64,000 bases of DNA from Neisseria animaloris (GCF_900637855.1 NZ_LR134440.1:2046001-2110000), one strand, 5' to 3'. Shown: positions 39,940 to 50,067, counted from the stretch's first letter. Numbers and translations: made by a program. Notes: generated by a model not told the origin, from the letters alone.

Positions 39940-40899
39940 ATGACTGAATTTGATTTTATCCGCCGTTATTTACAAAAGCAGCAATCTGATTCGGAAGTGT
40001 TGCTGGGTATCGGCGATGATGCAGCTGTTATCCGCCCCAGAGCAGGGTTTGATTTATGTTTCAGTAGTGATATGTTTCTGAAAAATAGGCATTTTTTTGA
40101 AAATGTCCACCCCGCTGACTTGGCATACAAGGTATTGGCCGTTAATATTTCCGATATGGCAGCAATGGGAGCCAAACCTCGTTGGATATTATTAAGTGCC
40201 GGCTTGCCTGATTTGCAGGAAAATTGGTTGGAGGATTTCTGTACCAGTTTGTTTTCTCTGGCACGGCGATTTGGCATTACGCTGATTGGCGGGGATACAA
40301 CCAAAGGCGATATGGTTTTTAATATAACGATCATCGGTGAATTGCCTCAGGGAAAGGCTTTACGGCGTGATGCTGCACGAGACGGCGACGATATATGGGT
40401 TTCCGGGCAAGTAGGGTTGGCAGCAGCAGCGTTAAACCATCATTGGCAGCTTTTAAAATTGCCTTCCGATATACTGGAAATTTGTGAACAAGCTCGCCTG
40501 CGTCCGAAGCCTCGGGTTGCTTTAGGGCAGTTATTGTTGCCGTTTGCCCACGCTGCGCAAGATATTTCAGATGGCCTGGCTCAAGATTTAGGGCATATTT
40601 TGAAGGCTTCGGCTATGGGGGCGGAAATTTTTGTGGAGCAACTGCCTACCTTGCCGCAATTGCGTGGGATATTGCCTGAAAAACAACTATACGATTGTCT
40701 GCTGGCGGGTGGAGATGATTATGAACTGGTGTTTACTGTACCGGAAAGCCAACGTGAGGCGGTAATGAAAGCCGGCAAAATAAGTAATACGCCTGTTTGC
40801 CGTATCGGTAAAATTAATCGTTCGGGCCGTCTGAAAATGACTTTGGCAGATAGTTCAGAATTACATTTAAATTCTTTAGGTTTCGATCATTTTGGCTGA
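39940..40899 (+). CDS. thiL: Thiamine-monophosphate kinase
   Basis: 319 residues from ATG 39940, MTEFDFIRRYL. ThiL motifs: GIGDDAAVI, SSDMFLKNRHF, ADLAYKVLAVNISDMAAMGA, GGDTTKGD and the C-terminal AQDISDGLAQDLGHI. It makes thiamine diphosphate from the monophosphate. Its end overlaps pgpA by eight bases. 39703-39939 before it shows no gene. Confidence 0.95.
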   Translation: MTEFDFIRRYLQKQQSDSEVLLGIGDDAAVIRPRAGFDLCFSSDMFLKNRHFFENVHPADLAYKVLAVNISDMAAMGAKPRWILLSAGLPDLQENWLEDFCTSLFSLARRFGITLIGGDTTKGDMVFNITIIGELPQGKALRRDAARDGDDIWVSGQVGLAAAALNHHWQLLKLPSDILEICEQARLRPKPRVALGQLLLPFAHAAQDISDGLAQDLGHILKASAMGAEIFVEQLPTLPQLRGILPEKQLYDCLLAGGDDYELVFTVPESQREAVMKAGKISNTPVCRIGKINRSGRLKMTLADSSELHLNSLGFDHFG

Positions 40900-41380
40900 C
40901 TTTAAACCAACTTTTTCATGGCTGAAACAGCGGCCTTTGTGCATGCTCGGTTTTGGTTTTGGCTGCGGGCTGGCTCCGGTAGCACCGGGTACATTTGGTA
41001 CGCTGCCTGCTTTGCCGATGGCGTTTGTATTGTATCTGGCCGGTATTTCCGGCTGGTGGTTGGCTGCTTTGTGTGTAATATTGTTTGTATGGGGTGTGAG
41101 AATTTGCAGCTATACCGAACATGAGCTGGGTATTCAGGATTACGGCGGCATCGTATGGGATGAGATTGTCGCCATGCTGTTTGTGTTGGCTTTTGTGCCT
41201 TTCAAGTGGGGCTGGTGGTTGGCGGCCTTTGTTCTGTTCAGGCTGTTTGATGCATTGAAGCCTTGGCCGATTAAATGGTTTGATTTGCGTGTGCACGGTG
41301 GTTTGGGCATTATGTTGGATGATGTGATTGCTGCCTTGTTTACACTGGCGGTCTTGAAGATAATTGGGTTATTGATATAG
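40892..41380 (+). CDS. pgpA: Phosphatidylglycerophosphatase A
   Basis: 162 residues, membrane-bound: GFGFGCGLAPVAPGTFGTLPA near the N-terminus, IVWDEIVAML, FDALKPWPIKWFD and the metal-binding DDVIAA at the end. It dephosphorylates phosphatidylglycerophosphate to phosphatidylglycerol. The start is TTG 40892 within the last codons of thiL; no ATG is available in the open frame before it. Confidence 0.93.
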   Translation: MADFKPTFSWLKQRPLCMLGFGFGCGLAPVAPGTFGTLPALPMAFVLYLAGISGWWLAALCVILFVWGVRICSYTEHELGIQDYGGIVWDEIVAMLFVLAFVPFKWGWWLAAFVLFRLFDALKPWPIKWFDLRVHGGLGIMLDDVIAALFTLAVLKIIGLLI

Positions 41381-41407
41381 GCCGTCTGAATCGATAGGGA
41401 AAGAGTA

Positions 41408-41776
41408 ATGGAAGAAATCGAAATTATTGTAGAACCGTGTTTTTTAGCAGAGCAAAGTAATGTTGCTAAAGACCGTTACGTGTTCAGCTATGATATTACC
41501 ATTCATAACCATAGTGATGATGTTGTTACTTTGCGGAACCGTCATTGGGAAATTACCGATGCGCATGGGGAAGTGGAAAAGGTATCAGGTGTCGGCGTGG
41601 TTGGTGAGCAGCCAGTACTGTATCCGGGTGAACATTATCATTACAGCAGCGGGGCACATCTGGCCACTCCGTGGGGCTGTATGGAAGGCAGTTATGAGTT
41701 TGAAGACAGCTATGGCGACCGTTTTTGTGTGCCTATTCCCCGATTTGATTTAAAAGCGGATTTTACTTTGCATTAA
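41408..41776 (+). CDS. apaG: ApaG protein
   Basis: 122 residues, the DUF525/ApaG immunoglobulin-like beta-sandwich: RYVFSYDITIHNHSDDVVTL, WEITDAHGEVEKVSGVGVVGEQPVL split over strands, and GCMEGSYEF. ApaG is linked to magnesium/cobalt efflux and diadenosine phosphate phenotypes; the biochemical role is not settled. It follows pgpA after an uptake sequence. Confidence 0.92.
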   Translation: MEEIEIIVEPCFLAEQSNVAKDRYVFSYDITIHNHSDDVVTLRNRHWEITDAHGEVEKVSGVGVVGEQPVLYPGEHYHYSSGAHLATPWGCMEGSYEFEDSYGDRFCVPIPRFDLKADFTLH

Positions 41777-41878
41777 AAATAGGGTGCGCCGATTCGATTG
41801 CTTATGCCAATACAGGCCGTTTGAATCTTTGAACCGGCTTTTTAAATTTTGAATACGGTTGAATTATTCGAGCAGTTA

Positions 41879-41917
41879 TAAAAGACCGAGCTCTGTAAGT
41901 TACGGAGCCCGGTCTTT
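41879..41917 (+). terminator. Terminator of apaG
   Basis: AAAGACCGAGCTC pairs with GAGCCCGGTCTTT (few mismatches), about 100 bases after the stop codon. Downstream, GCAGCTTAAT occurs twice between 41970 and 42000; otherwise nothing is seen up to 42045. Confidence 0.7.
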
Positions 41918-42045
41918 CCAATTTCAAATCACACTCTTATTAAGTTGAGGGTAGAGTGCTTAACTTTTAGGGTGCAGCTTAATTAGGATGCAGCTTAATG
42001 TTTTCAGACAGCCTGCCGGTTTGAAAACATGAAATATGCTTTTGC

Positions 42046-42915
42046 TTATTTCCAAGTTAACGCCAAGTCATATAAAGCCTTTTTACTTTCTCCGGTAATC
42101 TTTGCCGCTAAATCCGCCGCTTGTTTGGTCGGCAGGTCCGCCGCCAGCACTTTCATTACCTTTTGTGCCGAATCGGGCAGTTCGCTGTGTTTTTCGCGAA
42201 TGGCTGGATGCAGCACTAAAACCATCTCGCCGCGGCTTTGGTTGCTGTCGTTTTTTAAGGCCGTCTGAATGTCAACAACGCTACCGGTTAGAAAAGTTTC
42301 GAAAGTCTTGGAAATTTCCCGTGCCAGTATCAACCGGCGTTCAGGAAAGAGCGAAGCCATGTCGAAAAGTGTGGCTTCAATGCGGTGAGGCGTTTCAAAC
42401 ATTACCACTGGGAAATCGGCATCTGCCCATGAGGCCAGCAATTTTTGCCGTTCGCCTGCTTTTGCCGGCAGGAAGCCATTGAAGTAGAAGTTGGGTTCGG
42501 TAACGCCTGCCACGCTTAAGGCTCCTATTACTGCGCTGGCTCCGACTACGGGAACCACACGGAATCCGGCTTCCCGCACACGGGCGGCGAGTTTCGCACC
42601 GGGATCGCATACGGCGGGCGTGCCGGCATCGGATACTTGGGCGACAATCAGGCCGTCTGAAAGCGCACCAATGATTTTGCCCGCCATTTGCTGCTCGTTG
42701 TGCTCGCGTACGCTCACCAGCTTGGCCTGTATGCCGTATGCGCTCAGTAATTGGGCGGTTACGCGGGTGTCTTCCGCACAAATGATGTCGGCACGGTGCA
42801 ATACGGCTAATGCACGAAGGGTAATGTCGGCCAAATTGCCGATGGGTGTGGCTACAACGTATAATGTTTGCGCCGCGATACTGTCGCAGGCTTTTTGATA
42901 ATGTTTTTGCATCAT
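42046..42915 (-). CDS. rsmI: 16S rRNA 2'-O-ribose C1402 methyltransferase
   Basis: 289 residues from ATG 42915 (MMQKHYQKACDS); ATG 42924 and 42912 are alternatives. Motifs: LYVVATPIGNLADITLRAL, CAEDTR, SVREHNEQQ, QVSDAGTPAVCDPGA and ETPHRIEATL. RsmI uses SAM to methylate the ribose of C1402. A coding uptake sequence sits at about 42649-42660. Divergent from yraN. Confidence 0.95.
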   Translation of the reverse strand: MMQKHYQKACDSIAAQTLYVVATPIGNLADITLRALAVLHRADIICAEDTRVTAQLLSAYGIQAKLVSVREHNEQQMAGKIIGALSDGLIVAQVSDAGTPAVCDPGAKLAARVREAGFRVVPVVGASAVIGALSVAGVTEPNFYFNGFLPAKAGERQKLLASWADADFPVVMFETPHRIEATLFDMASLFPERRLILAREISKTFETFLTGSVVDIQTALKNDSNQSRGEMVLVLHPAIREKHSELPDSAQKVMKVLAADLPTKQAADLAAKITGESKKALYDLALTWK

Positions 42916-42987
42916 AAAAATCATTCGGGCCGTCTGAAAACGGCGGATGGATAAATTTAAAACGGCATTATAACGGGGTTAGATAAT

Positions 42988-43335
42988 ATGCGCTTAAACC
43001 ACGGCAGCGGTGCGGCAGGAGAAGATGCCGCACTGGTATTCCTGCAAAAACAAGGCTGCAAACTGCTGGCACGTAATTGGCATTGTCCGTACGGTGAAAT
43101 TGATTTGATAGTCAAAAATGGCAGCATGATTCTGTTTGTTGAAGTAAAATACCGTCGGCACGGCAGCTTCGGAGGCGCAGTATACGGTATCACGCCGTCC
43201 AAACTTTTAAAGCTGAAAAGAAGTGCGGAACATTATTTGCAACAAAACAGTCTGAATCACGTTCCCTGCCGTTTAGATGCTGTGCTGATTCAGGGAAAAG
43301 AAGCCCCATATTGGGTGCAGAACATCACAGGGTAA
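42988..43335 (+). CDS. yraN: UPF0102 protein YraN
   Basis: 115 residues with a Holliday-junction-resolvase-like nuclease fold: GAAGEDAALVFLQKQG, RNWHCPYGEIDLI and FVEVKYRR, the last two carrying the PD-(D/E)XK-type acidic and Lys residues. Function is not established. It belongs to the conserved rsmI-yraN-diaA-dolP neighbourhood. Confidence 0.9.
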   Translation: MRLNHGSGAAGEDAALVFLQKQGCKLLARNWHCPYGEIDLIVKNGSMILFVEVKYRRHGSFGGAVYGITPSKLLKLKRSAEHYLQQNSLNHVPCRLDAVLIQGKEAPYWVQNITG

Positions 43336-43935
<600 letters not shown>

Positions 43936-44085
43936 CCTTTGAGTTGCTGGTATCAGCCAATAATCAAGCGGTATGCATACTTGAAAATACTTATGACATA
44001 ATGTGTTCGCGGTATTTATACGCGCTTTTCAGACGGCCTCTACCATGCTAACGGCCGTCCGCAACATACATCGAAAGGACGTTTT

Positions 44086-44691
44086 ATGAACATCAAACAA
44101 TACGCTAAAACCCTGATTGCTGCCGGTATTCTTGCTACGACATTAAGCGGTTGTGTGGGCGCAATTTTGGGTGGTGCGGCTGTAGGCGGGGCGGCCGCGA
44201 TTGACCGTCGCAGTGCAGGCGCACAGGCTGATGATAATGTAATGGAAGTCCGTATCAAACATACGGCTTTGAGTTATCTTCGCCAAAACAGTAAAGCTAC
44301 AGGTTTCGAGCCGAAATTGGCCGTGGTCAGCTATAACCGCCATATCCTGCTTTTGGGCCATGTGGCTACTGAAGGAGAAAAAGCGTTTGTCGAACAAGTG
44401 GCCCGTTCAGAGCAGTCGGCACAAGAAGTTTACAATTACATCAATGTAGGCACTCAACAGCGTACATTCGGCAATGTTACCGATGATACTTGGAGCACTT
44501 CCAAAGTGCGAACTACCCTTCTGGGCGTTCAGGGTGTGATTCCCAGCCGTGTGAAAATCGTTACTTATGACGGCGTAACCTATGTAATGGGGATTCTTTC
44601 TCCGGCGGAGCAAGCTGCCATTACCGAGCGTGTCAGCACCACGTCAGGTGTCAAAAAAGTTGTTACCCTTTACCAAAACTACAATAACTAA
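44086..44691 (+). CDS. dolP: DolP-like dual BON-domain lipoprotein
   Basis: 201 residues: lipoprotein signal with lipobox LSGC (Cys23), a Gly/Ala-rich linker (GAILGGAAVGGAAA), then two BON domains (about 50-115 and 125-195). It matches YraP/DolP, an outer-membrane-anchored envelope-integrity protein; the meningococcal homologue is a vaccine antigen fusion partner (GNA2091). Single gene behind gmhA. Confidence 0.9.
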   Translation: MNIKQYAKTLIAAGILATTLSGCVGAILGGAAVGGAAAIDRRSAGAQADDNVMEVRIKHTALSYLRQNSKATGFEPKLAVVSYNRHILLLGHVATEGEKAFVEQVARSEQSAQEVYNYINVGTQQRTFGNVTDDTWSTSKVRTTLLGVQGVIPSRVKIVTYDGVTYVMGILSPAEQAAITERVSTTSGVKKVVTLYQNYNN

Positions 44692-44699
44692 GTACAAAT

Positions 44700-44741
44700 G
44701 GGCCGTCTGAAAACACAGTTTGTATCGTTTTCAGACGGCCT
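44700..44741 (+). terminator. Inverted uptake-sequence terminator of dolP
   Basis: Facing uptake sequences with AAAAC/GTTTT extension directly behind the dolP stop. Confidence 0.7.
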
Positions 44742-44762
44742 TAGGAATTTCGACAAAACCAT

Positions 44763-45239
44763 ATGGATGATAACAATATGCCTGCCAAAAAAGGTTTCAA
44801 CCTCAAACCCAAGCACTTGCTAATGGCGGTATTTGTATTGACGGCTGTCGCCGTAGGCAGCTTGATTGTAGGTATTCTCCAAACTATGAAAAAACCCGCA
44901 GAGGCATCGGTTTCCGCTCCGGCACCACAAGTAGAAAATACAGTGGAAGTATGGTCTCCCCGCGGTGCATCGTCTACTATAGCTGCGGTATCGCAGCAGG
45001 TCGTAGTTGCCCAAGCATCCGCGCCGGAGGAGGTGGCTGCTTCGGAAGCTCAAGCGGCTTCTCAAAATGAAGATGAAACCGGTGAAACTAATCTTACGAT
45101 AGCTGCGGCTTCGGCAGCTGAAGCCGCAGCAAATACAGAAACACCGATACTTCCAAAATCCACGGAAGAGCAGCGTTCGCACAACACACAGCCGAAATCA
45201 AAATCCAAACCGAAAGAAGTGATAGACAACTTGTTTTAA
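44763..45239 (+). CDS. Single-helix membrane protein, unknown function
   Basis: 158 residues: short cytoplasmic N-terminus with basic residues (KKGFNLKPKH), one membrane helix (about 18-42), then a long low-complexity tail rich in Ala, Ser, Glu and Gln, ending KSKPKEVIDNLF. No catalytic motif. The tail is probably periplasmic and disordered. Start may be ATG 44763 or 44778. It lies between two uptake-sequence stems, so it is probably transcribed alone. Confidence 0.65.
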   Translation: MDDNNMPAKKGFNLKPKHLLMAVFVLTAVAVGSLIVGILQTMKKPAEASVSAPAPQVENTVEVWSPRGASSTIAAVSQQVVVAQASAPEEVAASEAQAASQNEDETGETNLTIAAASAAEAAANTETPILPKSTEEQRSHNTQPKSKSKPKEVIDNLF

Positions 45240-45288
45240 CGGCTTTGCATCGCTATCTTGACTTAAATCATCTTAACTCTTTATACCG

Positions 45289-45331
45289 TTTCAGACGGCC
45301 TTTCGGAAAAAATGCGAAAGGCCGTCTGAAC
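45289..45331 (+). terminator. Inverted uptake-sequence stem before map
   Basis: TTCAGACGGCCTTTCG pairs with CGAAAGGCCGTCTGAA. It follows the small membrane-protein gene by 50 bases. Confidence 0.7.
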
Positions 45332-45357
45332 GCACCGACACGAATCGAAGGATATTT

Positions 45358-46134
45358 ATGGCAGTTATCATCAAAACCCCCGAAGAAATCGAAAAAATGC
45401 GCGAGCTGGGCCGCTTGGCAGCCGAAGCATTGGATTATATCGGCCAATTCGTTAAACCCGGTGTTACTACCAATGAGTTGGACAAATTAATCCACGATTA
45501 TCATATCGACGTTCAAGGCGGCTATCCGGCTCCGTTGCATTATGGCAACCCTCCTTATCCCAAATCGTGCTGCACCTCCGTCAACCATGTTATTTGTCAC
45601 GGTATTCCGGATGACAAACCGTTGAAAAACGGTGACATCATCAATATTGACGTTACCATTAAGAAAGACGGTTTTCACGGTGATTCAAGCCGAATGTTTG
45701 CAGTAGGGCAAATCAGCCCGCAGGCACAACGCTTAATAGATGTTACCCATGCTTCCATGATGGCCGGTATAGAAGCAGTGAAGCCCGGTGCAACCTTGGG
45801 GGATGTAGGTTATGCCTGTCAGCAGGTTGCTGAAAATGCGGGTTATTCGGTAGTACAGGAATTCTGTGGGCACGGCATCGGTCATGATTTCCATGAAGAG
45901 CCGCAAGTGTTGCATTATGGCAAAAAAGGACAAGGGTTAGTATTGAAGCCGGGTATGATTTTTACAGTAGAACCCATGATCAACCAAGGTAAACGTCATC
46001 TGCGTATTTTGGCTGATGGATGGACGGTAGTTACTAAAGATCGCTCTTTATCTGCCCAATGGGAACATGAAGTTTTGGTTACCGAAACAGGCTATGAAAT
46101 TCTTACAATTAGCCCTGAAACAGGTAAACCCTGA
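45358..46134 (+). CDS. map: Methionine aminopeptidase, type I
   Basis: 258 residues. Metal ligands are visible in order: IDVTIKKDGFHGDSSRMF (two Asp), CGHGIGHDFHEEP (His), FTVEPMI (Glu) and WEHEVLVTE (Glu). It removes the N-terminal Met from new proteins in the cytoplasm. Ribosome-binding site AAGGAT precedes ATG 45358. 46135-46410 downstream is AT-rich with no gene seen. Confidence 0.96.
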   Translation: MAVIIKTPEEIEKMRELGRLAAEALDYIGQFVKPGVTTNELDKLIHDYHIDVQGGYPAPLHYGNPPYPKSCCTSVNHVICHGIPDDKPLKNGDIINIDVTIKKDGFHGDSSRMFAVGQISPQAQRLIDVTHASMMAGIEAVKPGATLGDVGYACQQVAENAGYSVVQEFCGHGIGHDFHEEPQVLHYGKKGQGLVLKPGMIFTVEPMINQGKRHLRILADGWTVVTKDRSLSAQWEHEVLVTETGYEILTISPETGKP

Positions 46135-46410
46135 TTTTGTTACGTTTTTTTATGTAAAAATTTTTCAACTAGAATCTTTGCTTTAAAAAATAACTGATTG
46201 TTTTTTAATGATTATATAAATAGGATGTTACGTTTATCGGAATAATTGACCGCTTGATGGAAAATAAAATAAAACTTATCCTGATTCTGCTGTCTAAGCG
46301 ATTATGCTTATTTGTTCATAATATTCTCACTGTGGGTATTATTTCGGAGTAATATTATGTTCGGATAAGTGATTTGCCAGATTGAGCTTTAAAACAGAGA
46401 AGGGAATTTC

Positions 46411-46707
46411 ATGAAGTCGTTCGAGAAAATCGAAAATATCCGCGATATCCGCAAAAAACTCGGTTTAAACCAAATGGACTTTTGGAGCCGTATCGGTGTT
46501 ACCCAATCAGGTGGTTCACGTTACGAGTCAGGCCGCAACATGCCCAAGCCGGTACGCGAATTGCTCCGTTTGGTACATATCGAGAAAATTGACTTGGCAA
46601 AGGTAAACCGCGACGACCTCGCGATTGCTTCGCTGCTGAAAAGCCGCCAGCCGGATTTATATGCCTCTTTGAAAAAAGAAGCCAAAGCCGAAGCGAAAAA
46701 CAAATGA
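46411..46707 (+). CDS. XRE-type helix-turn-helix protein
   Basis: 98 residues. The N-terminal helix-turn-helix (IRDIRKKLGLNQMDFWSRIG, then TQSGGSRYESGRNMPKPVREL) is of Cro/CI type, followed by a short charged tail. It is a DNA-binding regulator without a visible ligand domain; targets are unknown. AGGGAA precedes ATG 46411 at an acceptable distance. Confidence 0.85.
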   Translation: MKSFEKIENIRDIRKKLGLNQMDFWSRIGVTQSGGSRYESGRNMPKPVRELLRLVHIEKIDLAKVNRDDLAIASLLKSRQPDLYASLKKEAKAEAKNK

Positions 46708-46720
46708 GCCAAGACCGAAC

Positions 46721-46752
46721 GGCTGCCCGTTAATCAATAACGGGCAGCTTTC
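46721..46752 (+). terminator. Terminator after the XRE gene
   Basis: GCTGCCCGTTA pairs with TAACGGGCAGC and is followed by TTTCTTTT. Confidence 0.9.
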
Positions 46753-46935
46753 TTTTGACCGTCTGAAAGTCATCTAAAAAATTTGAAAAGAAAACCTTAA
46801 AAATTTTATAGCATATTTATGGGATTTTGAAACTGCTTACGGTCTTGCTTTTCAAACACCACAAGCAGCTTTAAGGTTCTATATCCGGTAGATCCAATTT
46901 ATTTGTTCGATAAAAAAACGAAAGAACAAATGTTG

Positions 46936-47751
46936 TTAGCCCAGAGACAACATTTCAATCTGTTCCATACTGCGGCCCAGAAAACGCTCGCCGATGGTGC
47001 GGAATCGCAAAGGAATATCGCTCACATAAAAGCGATAATCGGCAGAGGCATTGTCGGTATTCAACAAATCGGCTTCGGCCAAAGCGTTCGCCGTGGCCTC
47101 TGCGGTTGTGATTGCGGAATCCACCAATGCCACGCCTGGAGCCTCTTCGCGGAATAAAGGTTTTAGCAACGGGTAATGCGTACATCCTAAGACCAACGTA
47201 TCAATATCATCGGCCAGCAGCGGTTTGAGATATTCACGGGCAGTCAAGCGGGTTACTTCATGGTCAAGCCAACCTTCTTCCACCAAGGGTACCAACAAAG
47301 GGCAGGCTTGCGACTGTACCCGAGCATTAGGGTTGCGGCTGTGGATGGCACGGGCATAAGCATTGCTGTTAACCGTAGTGCTGGTAGCAATAATGCCGAT
47401 ATGGCCGTTTCGTGTGGTTTGTAATGCGGCTTCGGCACCGGCGGTAATCACATCAAGTACCGGCATGTTGCCCGCTATTGTCCGCACTTTATGGCCGGCT
47501 ACCGCCGCGATGGTATTGCAGGCAATTATCAGCGCTTTAACATCATTTTGTAGCATAAAATCAACAATTTGAGAGGTGAAAGTCTCAATGGTTGCACGGG
47601 ATTTTACACCATACGGTACGCGGGCGGTGTCGCCGAAATAAACAATGTTTTCCATCGGCAGGCGTTCCATTAGGGCGCGTACATTAGTCAAGCCGCCTAC
47701 GCCGGAGTCAAAAACCCCGATGGGGCGCTGTTTGGTGTCGTTCATAGTCAT
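46936..47751 (-). CDS. murI: Glutamate racemase
   Basis: About 271 residues from ATG 47751 (47745 is an alternative). GVFDSGVGGLTNVRAL at the N-terminus; catalytic cysteines in ACNTIAA and GCTHYPLL. It makes D-glutamate for peptidoglycan in the cytoplasm. The longer upstream frame to 47874 crosses uptake sequences and is probably leader. The 5' region (47752-48036) carries one AT-form and other uptake sequences and the divergent tsaE promoter. Confidence 0.94.
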   Translation of the reverse strand: MTMNDTKQRPIGVFDSGVGGLTNVRALMERLPMENIVYFGDTARVPYGVKSRATIETFTSQIVDFMLQNDVKALIIACNTIAAVAGHKVRTIAGNMPVLDVITAGAEAALQTTRNGHIGIIATSTTVNSNAYARAIHSRNPNARVQSQACPLLVPLVEEGWLDHEVTRLTAREYLKPLLADDIDTLVLGCTHYPLLKPLFREEAPGVALVDSAITTAEATANALAEADLLNTDNASADYRFYVSDIPLRFRTIGERFLGRSMEQIEMLSLG

Positions 47752-48036
47752 TTTGAAATTGAGGCCGCCTGAAAAGATTTCAGACGGCATATATTCGAAG
47801 AAAACCGATATTGTACACCGTTTCAGACGGCCTAGAGATGCCTGTATTCGTTGTATCTTTGACTTAATTCGCACTTAAGAGCAAAGATTTGGATTTGAGT
47901 TCTGCAACGACGGTGTTTCGGTAAAGCTAAGTTATAGCATGTATCAAATTTCATGCGATTTATCAGCAGATAAGGTTTGCAAAGCAAGATAATTGCCGCA
48001 TAATTCAAATTTGATTATCATTCTAAGGGGCTGTAT

Positions 48037-48510
48037 ATGACCCAAAATACCCAGCTAACACGTTTTTTGCCCGACGAAGAGACTACCCTGCGATTAGGCA
48101 GTAGTTGGGCAGGTACTATCATGGCACCTTTGGTAATTTATCTGCAAGGTGATTTAGGAGCAGGGAAAACGACGTTTACTCGCGGATTATTGCAAGGTAT
48201 GGGTTATAAAGGTGCCGTAAAGAGCCCGACTTATACTATCGTCGAATCTTATCCGTTGCCCAAATTTACCTTACTGCATCATTTTGACCTCTATCGTTTT
48301 GCTACGCCTGAAGAATGGGAAGATGCCGGTTTGGATGATCTTTTTGCCGGCAACTGCCTATGTTTGATCGAATGGCCCCAACAAGGCGGAACTTTTGTGC
48401 CGCCGGCTGACCTTACCGTTAAACTCGAAAATGCCGAATCAGGCCGTATGTGTACTCTTACCGCCCATACAGACAGGGGCAGAAAAAGTTTAGAAACATG
48501 GTTAAATTAA
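48037..48510 (+). CDS. tsaE: tRNA t6A biosynthesis ATPase TsaE
   Basis: 157 residues with Walker A GDLGAGKTTFTRG, KSPTYTIVESY and the LIEWPQ motif of TsaE. It works with TsaB (58175-58855) and TsaD to make N6-threonylcarbamoyladenosine in tRNA. ATG 48037 follows TAAGGGG. Overlaps amiC by 13 bases. Confidence 0.94.
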   Translation: MTQNTQLTRFLPDEETTLRLGSSWAGTIMAPLVIYLQGDLGAGKTTFTRGLLQGMGYKGAVKSPTYTIVESYPLPKFTLLHHFDLYRFATPEEWEDAGLDDLFAGNCLCLIEWPQQGGTFVPPADLTVKLENAESGRMCTLTAHTDRGRKSLETWLN

Positions 48511-49796
48511 CACGTCGCCAAATTGTCCGCCGTGCAGCAGGTTTGTTATTCACTTTGACGCCCATCAGCGTGCTCGCTAAAGTTGCTGCCTTCCCCCAAT
48601 TCGTTGCCGTACGTATCTGGCCCGCCAATGCCTATACCCGTATCACGTTGGAATCCTCCCAAGCCCTGAAATACAAACATTTTGCACTTGAAAATCCCTC
48701 ACGGTTGGTGGTGGATATTGAAGGTGCTACGCTTAATAGCGTTTTGCAAAGTATGACGGGGAAAGTTCAGCGCAATGACCCTTATATACGTGCCATTCGT
48801 GTCGGTCAGAATACTTCTACCACTGTGCGCGTGGTTATCGATTTAAAGCAATCTGCCAATCCGCAAGTTTTCACTCTTGCTCCTGTGGCTAATTTCCGAC
48901 ACCGTTTGGTTATGGATCTTTACCCTTCGGCTGCCACGGCGTTGGCTGCCGAATCGGATGACCCTCTGATGGCATTGCTGAACGACTACTCCAAAGGCAA
49001 AATCCGCAGCGATGGTACTGGCAGCAGTTCTACTCCTCCTGTGCGTGAGCGCAAACCGACTATTATCGACGATACTCCGCTTCCTTCATCGCCGCGCCGT
49101 CAAGACCGCCGCCCGATTATTGTGCTGGACCCCGGTCATGGCGGGGAAGACCCCGGTGCTATCAGCCCTCGGGGGATACGCGAAAAAGACGTAGTATTGT
49201 CTATCGCACGTGAGGCCAAAAAACGCCTTGATGCAATGGGCTATAAAACTTATATGACCCGTAATGAAGACGTATTCATCCCTCTGGGTGTGCGCGTTGC
49301 CAAGGCCCGTTCGCTCAAGGCCGATTTGTTCATTTCTATTCATGCAGACTCTTTTACCAACCCTACTGCACGCGGTACAGGTGTATATGCGTTGAGTACA
49401 CGCGGAGCTACCAGTGCGGCAGCCAAATTTTTGGCTCAAACTCAGAATAGTGCCGATTCAATTGGCGGAGTACAGAAAGTCGGTAACCGTACGGTGGATA
49501 ATGCCATCCTTGACATGACCCAAACCGCCACTATTAAAGACAGTATGGTGTTAGGCGGCCATGTATTGAATGAGCTGGGTAAGCTGAATAAATTGCATAA
49601 AGGCCGTGTTGATCAGGCCAATTTTGCTGTTTTAAAAGCACCTGATATTCCGTCGATTTTGGTTGAAACCGCCTTCTTATCGAATCCTACTGAGGAACGG
49701 TTGCTTGCCAGCTCATCGTTCCGCCAAAAAAGTGCGCAAGCCATTGCGAATGGTGTCAAAACCTATCTCAATAATGCTATTTTGGCACGCCGCTAA
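48498..49796 (+). CDS. amiC: N-acetylmuramoyl-L-alanine amidase AmiC
   Basis: 432 residues from ATG 48498. Twin-arginine-type signal (TRRQIVRRAAG) for the periplasm; AMIN domain about 35-150 (ASQALKYKHF... VVDIEGA region) that targets the septum; a Ser/Pro linker; and the amidase_3 domain with zinc ligands in LDPGHGGEDPGA, the SIHADSF motif and ILVETAFLSNP (catalytic Glu). It splits septal peptidoglycan for cell separation. Gene overlap with tsaE shows coupling. Confidence 0.94.
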   Translation: MVKLTRRQIVRRAAGLLFTLTPISVLAKVAAFPQFVAVRIWPANAYTRITLESSQALKYKHFALENPSRLVVDIEGATLNSVLQSMTGKVQRNDPYIRAIRVGQNTSTTVRVVIDLKQSANPQVFTLAPVANFRHRLVMDLYPSAATALAAESDDPLMALLNDYSKGKIRSDGTGSSSTPPVRERKPTIIDDTPLPSSPRRQDRRPIIVLDPGHGGEDPGAISPRGIREKDVVLSIAREAKKRLDAMGYKTYMTRNEDVFIPLGVRVAKARSLKADLFISIHADSFTNPTARGTGVYALSTRGATSAAAKFLAQTQNSADSIGGVQKVGNRTVDNAILDMTQTATIKDSMVLGGHVLNELGKLNKLHKGRVDQANFAVLKAPDIPSILVETAFLSNPTEERLLASSSFRQKSAQAIANGVKTYLNNAILARR

Positions 49797-49839
49797 ATAT
49801 TCAGACGGCCTTCATTGATTTTGAAGGCCGTCTGAATAT
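49797..49839 (+). terminator. Uptake-sequence terminator of amiC
   Basis: ATATTCAGACGGCCTTC pairs with its full mirror; it begins at the stop codon. Confidence 0.8.
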
Positions 49840-50067
49840 TTCGATAGTTAATCTCAGAGCAAAAGGCAGGTGTGTACCATATCTAATCGTTTTGACTTCA
49901 TTGCTTTCATACAGACTTTCACAGAAGTGGTTTTTTACTGGGAAAATCCCTGCTATCTGTAGAAGCTTTCTGGTATGGAAACGGTTATTTTAATTAATGT
50001 TAACCGAATCTCCTTAAATTTTGATAGCTTGTAATTGTTTGTTAAAGGCTGAGTATGGTTCAAGTCA
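49840..50067. other. Intergenic region between amiC and thrB
   Basis: No gene, promoter or repeat is recognised. Both flanking genes converge here. Confidence 0.4.

Noticed and set aside
48010..48030. Fur-box-like TTTGATTATCATTCT before tsaE
   Set aside because: Only about 12 of 19 positions match, and tsaE/amiC are not expected iron targets.
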